Below are positions 17,532-21,817 of a DNA stretch of 21,817 nucleotides, in pieces. Every line of letters starts with the position of its first letter. The stretch's first letter is position 1. Source of the DNA: an uncultured Christensenella sp. (lineage in GTDB: Bacteria > Bacillota > Clostridia > Christensenellales > Borkfalkiaceae); assembly GCA_910586365.1 (NCBI GenBank), contig CAJUGP010000037.1:1-21817 (forward strand). The letters are read 5' to 3'. The position numbers were made by a program, and so were the translations under genes. The notes below the pieces were generated by a model. The model was not told the DNA's origin. It did not search any database and saw only the letters and a program-made list of their open reading frames with translations.

Positions 17532-18587
17532 TTATCTGATCACAGGTGCGTCGATTTTCGTATAGGATGCCGCATTCCCATCTACGTAAGGGAACCCGTC
17601 GTCATCCCACAACAGTTTATCGACAAAGAGCGACCGACGGGGCGAAGACCCGTAATACCCCAGCGTGTATTTTACTTCGTATCCGTGATAGACGATCCAA
17701 TAATCACCCGCGTCGTCCTTGATCACCGCATTGTGACCCGGTCCCGTTACCTCGGTTCCGCCCTTTACGACAAGCTCGCCGAGCGTCTTTTTATCGAGTA
17801 GCGTTCTTCCCGCGCGATCGACCCATGGTCCAAACGGCGACGACGATTTTACAACGTTTACGTAGTACGTGCTGTCGATCCCCTGGCAACAGTGCCCGAG
17901 CGAAAGGAACAGATAATATGTGCCGTCGCGCTCGATCATGTACGACCCTTCAAACGCACACGACCCTTCCGTGCCGCCGATCAGCGTTTTTTTCGCCATG
18001 TCCTTTACCTGCAATCCGTCGCTTGTCAGCTCTACCATATAAATGCCGTAAAAACTTCCCCAGATCATGTACACTCCGCCTTCATATTCGAATGTAAACG
18101 AATCAATGGAATTTTTCACCCCCGACGTCGCTGTATTCAGCACCATGCCTTTATCCGTCCACGGTCCCGCAGGATGGTCGGCTACGGCTACGCCGATACC
18201 GGGATTTTTATCGTTCCAGACGGAAAGCGAATAATACAGATTGTATTTATCGCCGATTTTAATAATGTCAGGCGCCCAGGCACCCGCCGTGAGCTCGCCC
18301 CAGTTAGGTTTATTCTCTTCGGAGAATACGTCGCCTACGTATTCCCATTGCACCATATCGGGCGACTTGATAATGGGAATACAAGCTACCCTGTCTTCTT
18401 CGCCGAAACAACCGTAATCTTCGGTTGCATAAGCGTAGAAATAACCGTCGTCGCCGCGAATAATGCACGGATCGGCAAACACGGGATCGAACACGGGATT
18501 GGTGTAAGTTGCCCCTTGCGGACTGTTACACCCCGCAAGCATCAATGCCATCGCCGCCGCAAGAGTTACCGTTAAAAAACGTTTCAT
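17532..18587 (-). CDS. GH43-family lipoprotein glycosidase (second of tandem pair)
   Basis: 351 residues with lipobox LAGC (Cys20). It has a five-bladed beta-propeller pattern with the three expected acidic residues: base Asp39 in PVFADPCIIR, the pKa modulator Asp162 in NSIDSFTFEYEG, and acid Glu213 in CAFEGSYMIE. The GHCCQGIDSTYYVNV segment resembles the conserved GxCC blade found in arabinanase-like GH43 members. GH43 contains arabinanases, arabinofuranosidases and beta-xylosidases, and which one applies is not decidable here. It starts 4 nt after the stop of its paralogue; the GGTGAAG that serves as RBS overlaps that stop. It is about as long as its neighbour and arose by tandem duplication, now strongly diverged. 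It acts outside the cell, membrane-anchored. Confidence 0.9.
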   Translation of the reverse strand: MKRFLTVTLAAAMALMLAGCNSPQGATYTNPVFDPVFADPCIIRGDDGYFYAYATEDYGCFGEEDRVACIPIIKSPDMVQWEYVGDVFSEENKPNWGELTAGAWAPDIIKIGDKYNLYYSLSVWNDKNPGIGVAVADHPAGPWTDKGMVLNTATSGVKNSIDSFTFEYEGGVYMIWGSFYGIYMVELTSDGLQVKDMAKKTLIGGTEGSCAFEGSYMIERDGTYYLFLSLGHCCQGIDSTYYVNVVKSSSPFGPWVDRAGRTLLDKKTLGELVVKGGTEVTGPGHNAVIKDDAGDYWIVYHGYEVKYTLGYYGSSPRRSLFVDKLLWDDDGFPYVDGNAASYTKIDAPVIR

Positions 18588-18591
18588 ATCT

Positions 18592-19710
18592 TCACCGTTC
18601 CGCTATATACGGACATTCTGTTTCCGTATAAGCCGCTTCGTAATTTTTAGTATGGGGCCAACCGTTCGTCCAGTACAGTTTGTCTACGCAGAGCGCACGG
18701 CGGTTGGTACCGCCTGCGATCGTCCCCGGCTTCTTTACGTCATAACCGTGATAGATCAGCCAGAAATCCCCGTTATCGTCGGTTGTCACCGCATTGTGTC
18801 CGCAACCCACAAAACTTGCGCTGTTGCGGATCACATTGGTACCGAGCCCCGTTCCCAGCATAGGTTTTCCGTCTTCGCCGTAATAAGGACCAAACGGACT
18901 TTCGGCACGGAATACATTGACGTAATAGTTGGTATCCAGCCCCTCGCAACAGTTGCCGTGGGACGTAAACAGATACCAATAGTTATCCTTTTGCGTCAGC
19001 CATGCACCCTCGTATGTGGAAAAGTTTGTTTTTCCGCCGATCTGCACCGCCTTTGCGCCTGATTTCACGCTCAACCCGTCGTCGCTCAGTTCGATGTAAA
19101 ACATCCCGTAATAGCTTCCCCAAATCATGTACACTTTATTTTCGTATACGAACGTAAACGAGTCGATACACTGTTTTACACCCGTTGCCTGCGTGGTGAC
19201 CACGCAACCTTTGTCGTGCCACGGTCCGAGCGGATGATCGGCTGTCGCAACACCGATCGCTGAATTTTCCGCATCGCCCCAACCGGCAAACGAATAATAC
19301 AGATTGTAAGTGTTGCCTATTTTTACAATGTCGGGCGCCCAGATACCAAAGTTCGAAGGCTTCCAGTCGGGGCGGGTGGATGCCGTAAACACGTCACCTT
19401 CATATTTCCACGTTACCATATCCTTAGAGCTGAGCATCGGAATATACGCCGTGCGCGTAATGCCGTCCCACTCGCTGTAATCGGACGTTCCGTAGGCATA
19501 ATAAGTACCGTCGTCGTCGCGGATCACCGTAGGATCGGCAAATACGGGTTCGAATACGGGGTTCGTGTAAAAAACCTTTTTCGGAGGGTTCGATACACCC
19601 CCGTCGCCTTCATTGCCGCCGCTTTCGGTGTTGCACGCACACAACGAAAAACTCAATACCAATCCGCATACAGCGCTTAATATTCCTAATAATATTTTTG
19701 CTTTGTGCAT
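18592..19710 (-). CDS. GH43-family lipoprotein glycosidase (first of tandem pair, first gene of operon)
   Basis: 372 residues from ATG at 19710, which has AGGGTGG 5 nt upstream. A GTG at 19719 gives three extra residues but has no room for an RBS, so I reject it. The signal peptide ends in SLCAC (Cys26) with a Gly/Asn linker. Catalytic residues are all present: Asp59 in PVFADPTVIR, Asp183 in CIDSFTFVYE and Glu234 in STYEGAWLT, with GNCCEGLDTNYYVNV as the conserved double-Cys blade. It is a membrane-anchored extracellular arabinanase/arabinofuranosidase/xylosidase-type enzyme of undetermined specificity. It opens the operon: one operator lies 29 bp upstream of the start, another ~235 bp upstream, with a bidirectional promoter beyond that. 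Confidence 0.9.
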   Translation of the reverse strand: MHKAKILLGILSAVCGLVLSFSLCACNTESGGNEGDGGVSNPPKKVFYTNPVFEPVFADPTVIRDDDGTYYAYGTSDYSEWDGITRTAYIPMLSSKDMVTWKYEGDVFTASTRPDWKPSNFGIWAPDIVKIGNTYNLYYSFAGWGDAENSAIGVATADHPLGPWHDKGCVVTTQATGVKQCIDSFTFVYENKVYMIWGSYYGMFYIELSDDGLSVKSGAKAVQIGGKTNFSTYEGAWLTQKDNYWYLFTSHGNCCEGLDTNYYVNVFRAESPFGPYYGEDGKPMLGTGLGTNVIRNSASFVGCGHNAVTTDDNGDFWLIYHGYDVKKPGTIAGGTNRRALCVDKLYWTNGWPHTKNYEAAYTETECPYIAER

Positions 19711-19738
19711 TTTTTCCACCCTTTTTATTGGTTTTTTT

Positions 19739-19762
19739 TATTAGGTTAACGTTAACCTAATA
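19739..19762. promoter_or_regulatory. LacI-family operator, site 3
   Basis: A perfect 24-bp palindrome around the core AGGTTAACGTTAACCT (19743-19758), the longest of the four sites. It lies 29 bp upstream of the GH43 start codon, next to an AT-rich TATATT-like stretch that could be a proximal -10. Confidence 0.88.
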
Positions 19763-19945
19763 TATAAAATCTTCGAAAAAATCTTTTTTGCCGACATTGT
19801 TTTTGTAAAATATTTACAATCGATTTAAAAATAAAACAAAAAAATCTACTTGCGTTTGAATATTTTATCAGTTTTCATGCCGTATGAAACTTTTTTTCCC
19901 TTTTTATCTTCGCGGAAAATCTTTTTAAAATTTTAAGATTAAGGC

Positions 19946-19965
19946 TAAGGTTAACGTTAACCTTA
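19946..19965. promoter_or_regulatory. LacI-family operator, site 4
   Basis: A perfect 20-bp palindrome TAAGGTTAACGTTAACCTTA. Its centre is 205 bp from that of site 3, a distance at which repressor-mediated looping is possible. It lies just downstream of the predicted minus-strand transcription start (~20001) and just upstream of the -35 of the plus-strand promoter, so it could act on both directions. Confidence 0.88.
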
Positions 19966-19980
19966 CTGCACACTCCGTGC

Positions 19981-20009
19981 TTGACACGCAATTTTATTTG
20001 TGGTATCAT
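19981..20009 (+). promoter_or_regulatory. Promoter of the thioredoxin-like gene (plus strand)
   Basis: TTGACA (19981-19986), a 17-bp spacer and TATCAT (20004-20009). It overlaps the opposing promoter through the shared sequence TATCATTATA, so the two directions share one opening region. Confidence 0.75.
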
Positions 20010-20035
20010 TATAACACAAAAAAAGTTTATGTCAA
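20008..20035 (-). promoter_or_regulatory. Promoter of the GH43-led operon (minus strand)
   Basis: On the minus strand there is a perfect TTGACA (20030-20035), a 16-bp spacer and a perfect TATAAT (20008-20013). It is the strongest candidate promoter for the long glycan operon. Its -10 overlaps the -10 of the plus-strand promoter. Confidence 0.75.
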
Positions 20036-20073
20036 TAGCTTTTTTAAAATATTTCGGTTTTTTTGGGTAATTT

Positions 20074-20586
20074 ATGAAAAAACTTTATTTTTGCGCCGCT
20101 TTATCGTTACTTTTATGCCTCAGCAGATGCACCTCCTCGGTAAACGACAACGTATACCGATACTATGCCGACGGAAAATACGAAACCACTTTAACCGAAA
20201 ATAATTGCTTTACTTTAATAAACGCCGACGCCGCAGTAGCCAAGGCAAAGGCACCCGACCCCGTTCTTATTCTGATCGGCGGAGCCTGGTGTCCTTATTG
20301 CGCCGCTGACATTGGTGTGATCGACAATACATTCAAGGCAAGTGCAATTTCAGAAGTTTTGCATACGATTTATTATATCGACGCCGCCGACTCGCAAATT
20401 TCGGCAAGTACGATCATGCAATTTAACGAAGAATTTGACTGCACCGTGCAGACCACCGTCCCCTGCCTGATGCTCTATCGCAACGGCGAACTTCTTGCAG
20501 AGCGGAACAGTTCCGAATTTAAACAGACGGACGACAGAACCGAACAGATCGAACTCTTTTTTACCTGTGCAGAAACGCTTATTTAA
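20074..20586 (+). CDS. Exported thioredoxin-fold protein with WCPYC motif
   Basis: 170 residues. The N-terminal signal is hydrophobic (KKLYFCAALSLLLCLSRC). If Cys19 is a lipid-attachment site, the arginine before it is unusual for a lipobox, so it may instead be cut or membrane-held. The body has the thioredoxin-fold signature GGAWCPYC (redox CxxC) and the cis-proline region TTVPCLMLYRNGEL, both in the right order and spacing. Proteins like this reduce or exchange disulfides outside the membrane or serve as redox partners. It is divergent from the glycan operon and shares its promoter region, and the surface proteins of that operon contain several cysteines, so an accessory role is possible but unproven. 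The RBS is weak (GGGTAA). No clear plus-strand terminator follows. Confidence 0.8.
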   Translation: MKKLYFCAALSLLLCLSRCTSSVNDNVYRYYADGKYETTLTENNCFTLINADAAVAKAKAPDPVLILIGGAWCPYCAADIGVIDNTFKASAISEVLHTIYYIDAADSQISASTIMQFNEEFDCTVQTTVPCLMLYRNGELLAERNSSEFKQTDDRTEQIELFFTCAETLI

Positions 20587-20802
20587 AAAATAAAACAGGG
20601 AAAATTTCTCTGCAAAAAAAATTCCTTGCACACTCAATTTTTTGCTTTTTCCTTGATTGCTTGTCTTTTTCCGATTTTTTCAGTGGTGCCGAAAGACAAA
20701 CGAGGCAAGAGAAAAATGTATTTGTTTTGTGTCTTTCGACTTCCCTCGGGATTATTCTTCGCTTCCCCGTTTCTACACGATTGCTTATTCTTCCCTTCTC
20801 AA
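20587..20802. other. Non-coding stretch before methyltransferase remnant
   Basis: No convincing gene. It contains an inverted repeat CGAAAGACA / TGTCTTTCG (20690-20698 and 20730-20738) with a 31-nt gap and a weak hairpin near 20600. Neither is a clear terminator or transposon end. Confidence 0.5.
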
Positions 20803-21040
20803 ATGCAAAAAGAATTACAGAAAAAAGTTACAAAAGCCATCAATGCGCTACGGTAATACACTTACTACAAAGTTAATAGACCCTGAAAGCATTGATTTGA
20901 TTGTAACCTCGCCGCCATACAACCTAGATATCAAATATAAATCAAGTAGTGATCGGTTACCCTATGACGATTACTTATCGTTTACAAAACAGTGGCTCAA
21001 AAAAGCCTATATATCCTTTTTCTGTATTCCTTTCCGCTAG
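20803..21040 (+). pseudogene. N-terminal remnant of a DNA N4/N6 methyltransferase, frameshifted and truncated
   Basis: One frame starts MQKELQKKVTKAINALR and stops at 20854-20856. The overlapping next frame carries on with YGNTLTTKLIDPESIDL, then IVTSPPYNLDIKYKSS and LPYDDYLSFTKQWLKKAY. TSPPYN is the catalytic (S/N/D)PPY motif of amino-methyltransferases, and the start and following segments match the usual N-terminus of such enzymes. A one-base frameshift near 20850 and loss of everything after ~21010 (the SAM-binding FxGxG region is missing) make it non-functional. Such enzymes protect DNA in restriction-modification systems or come with phages. This is a remnant of a mobile or defence locus. 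Confidence 0.8.
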
Positions 21041-21158
21041 CGAGATTGTAAAATCATACAAATCAAGTTTTGATGAACCTGAAATACAAGAACGTGGTAA
21101 AAAAATAGCCAATATTCTATTTGAAAAAATTTGGGTCAATAAAAGTATAGAGCCGTGA
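21036..21158 (+). pseudogene. Orphan C-terminal protein fragment following the methyltransferase remnant
   Basis: In another frame, about 40 residues (EIVKSYKSSFDEPEIQERGK then KIANILFEKIW) end at a stop 48 bp before a strong terminator. It reads like the natural C-terminus of a gene whose body was deleted, possibly the restriction or partner gene of the methyltransferase, but I do not recognise the family. Confidence 0.45.
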
Positions 21159-21208
21159 ACATTTATCATAATTATTCGAATAAGACCGAGCAACGTTCAC
21201 CAACTGGT

Positions 21209-21258
21209 AACTATCCGAACACCTTTGTTTCAGACAAATGGGTTCGGGTAGTTTTTTT
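21209..21258 (+). terminator. Rho-independent terminator after the decayed methyltransferase locus
   Basis: A 20-bp imperfect stem (21209-21228 with 21234-21253; one wobble and two mismatches) has a 5-nt loop TTCAG. The T-run (21252-21258) begins at the base of the right arm. Orientation suits the orphan fragment ending at 21158. Confidence 0.8.
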
Positions 21259-21271
21259 ATTGCCAAATTAA

Positions 21272-21403
21272 AATAATCCACCTACGACAACCGATATCAA
21301 AATCGAGGAATTAGCGATTAAAATGGGTTATTCTTCCGCTTCTTCCTTTCTCGCTTTCTTCAAAAAACAAACAAGACGCCCAATCAGTTTCGTAAAAAAT
21401 AGT
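21272..21403 (+). pseudogene. AraC/XylS-family DNA-binding domain remnant
   Basis: The open frame after a stop at 21269-21271 encodes IKIEELAIKMGYSSASSF, then LAFFKKQTRRPISFVKN. This is the second helix-turn-helix and FFKK segment of AraC-family regulators. Only about 40 residues remain, with no first HTH, no effector domain and no proper start. The frame runs into the 3' end of the convergent XRE gene. It is a leftover fragment. Confidence 0.65.
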
Positions 21404-21413
21404 TATTCAAACA

Positions 21414-21752
21414 CTATTGCCCGCATCCCTGCCGAAACCGTTTTACCACGGCTTCGGCTAATTTTAACGATTCTTCGTCTAATGCGCAAATCGCGTCGTA
21501 AAGCTCGTCGTTTCTTATTTTGCGCGCTTCAGATTTTTCCAAAGTGAAAAAGTACCCGAGCGTAACTTCCAAATATTCGCACGCCTTTATAATCGAATAC
21601 AAAGAAGGCAAACCGTTTGCATCGCGTTTGGCGTTCTTTTTCCATTGTTTCACCGTATCCGCCACCTCGGCGTTTTGCTCGAATTGCTCCCGCGTGATCC
21701 CCTTTTCCCGCATTATTTCTTCGATTCTTGCCACAGCAGCTTTTTTATCCAT
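21414..21752 (-). CDS. XRE-family helix-turn-helix regulator
   Basis: 112 residues from ATG at 21752, which has AAGGAG 9 nt upstream. The N-terminal HTH reads AVARIEEIMREKGITREQFE, then DTVKQWKKNAKRDANGLPSL and SIIKACEYLEVTLGYFF, the usual cro/C1 fold. A helical, acidic C-terminal tail (LYDAICALDEESLKLAEAVVKRF) may be for dimerisation. An open frame continues upstream to 21800 and would add MCSSDL..., but those residues are translated from the Illumina adapter and must be ignored. Proteins of this type control phages, islands or small operons; the partner gene would lie beyond the contig end. Confidence 0.85.
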   Translation of the reverse strand: MDKKAAVARIEEIMREKGITREQFEQNAEVADTVKQWKKNAKRDANGLPSLYSIIKACEYLEVTLGYFFTLEKSEARKIRNDELYDAICALDEESLKLAEAVVKRFRQGCGQ

Positions 21753-21783
21753 TAAAACCGTCTCCTTATAAATTTTGGTGATA

Positions 21784-21817
21784 AGATCGGAAGAGCACAC
21801 GTCTGAACTCCAGTCAC
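21784..21817. other. Illumina TruSeq adapter contamination at contig end
   Basis: The final 34 bases are the TruSeq read-through adapter, starting AGATCGGAAGAGC and ending GAACTCCAGTCAC. They are synthetic library sequence left by incomplete trimming. True genomic sequence stops at about 21783. Confidence 0.98.

Larger units (their letters stand above)
19711..20073. other. Regulatory intergenic region of the GH43-led operon
   Basis: 363 bp, strongly AT-rich, with no gene. It holds two CG-centred palindromes, a bidirectional promoter near 19981-20035 and a small inverted repeat at 19803-19819 (TTGTAAA arms). If the minus-strand promoter is used, the operon mRNA has a leader of roughly 290 nt. 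I see no known riboswitch or attenuator in it. Confidence 0.7.

Noticed and set aside
19711..19719. GTG start for the first GH43 gene
   Set aside because: The AGGG that should be its RBS touches the GTG; the ATG at 19710 has correct spacing.
19803..19819. TTGTAAA inverted repeat as another operator or attenuator
   Set aside because: It differs from the TTAACGTTAA sites, is short, and could arise by chance in very AT-rich DNA.
20600..20620. Small hairpin after the thioredoxin-like gene as its terminator
   Set aside because: On the plus strand it is followed by A-residues, not T; pairing is imperfect.
20690..20738. Inverted repeat CGAAAGACA / TGTCTTTCG as insertion-sequence ends
   Set aside because: Arms are only 9 bp and enclose 31 bp without a transposase; no target-site duplication could be seen.
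21753..21800. N-terminal extension of the XRE regulator beginning MCSSDL
   Set aside because: The first codons come from the Illumina adapter and the true ATG at 21752 has a good RBS.

Overview
The window looks like one end of a metagenome-assembled contig from a low- to mid-GC, Gram-positive gut-type anaerobe (Bacillota/Clostridia; a Christensenellales-like lineage is only a guess from protein style). The evidence is a set of Gram-positive-style lipoproteins, a carbohydrate ABC importer encoded without its own ATPase, a LacI-type regulator, Big_2/DNRLRE surface architecture and consensus sigma-A promoters. The last 34 bases (21784-21817) are Illumina TruSeq adapter, not genome.

Layout. (1) 1-970: C-terminal part of a large serine recombinase on the minus strand, with no catalytic N-terminal domain. 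(2) 1065-1148: two strong back-to-back terminator hairpins closing the main cluster. (3) 1166-19710: eleven minus-strand genes forming a Gram-positive polysaccharide-utilization locus. In transcription order they are: two tandem GH43 lipoproteins, a 469-aa two-repeat lipoprotein of unknown function, a CBM4/9-like two-module lipoprotein, a solute-binding protein, two permeases, a cytoplasmic GH2 enzyme, the LacI regulator with its own consensus promoter, an SGNH (DUF4886-like) esterase lipoprotein and a 2032-aa GH123/DUF4091-like lipoprotein carrying seven Ig-like and five DNRLRE modules. (4) 19711-20073: regulatory region with two operators and a bidirectional promoter. (5) 20074-20586: plus-strand thioredoxin-fold exported protein. 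(6) 20587-21783: decayed DNA (frameshifted and truncated DNA methyltransferase, orphan C-terminal fragment, AraC-type HTH remnant) followed by a complete XRE-family regulator.

How it works together (inference). The surface lipoproteins would bind and cut or deacylate an extracellular glycan. Released oligosaccharides would be captured by the solute-binding protein, imported through the permease pair with a shared ATPase encoded elsewhere, and finished inside by GH2. The two GH43 enzymes suggest an arabinose- or xylose-decorated substrate, but specificity cannot be read from sequence alone. Four near-identical CG-centred palindromes (consensus ARRTTAACGTTAAYYT) lie in front of the GH43-led operon and in front of the esterase gene, and nowhere else that I could see. 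This makes a compact, self-contained LacI regulon the clearest regulatory story in the window.

I found no CRISPR array, tRNA, rRNA or complete insertion sequence. The most notable items are the operator quartet, the bidirectional promoter, the modular 2032-aa protein with an internal 325-residue duplication, the unknown 469-aa lipoprotein, and the adapter that creates a false N-terminus for the last gene.
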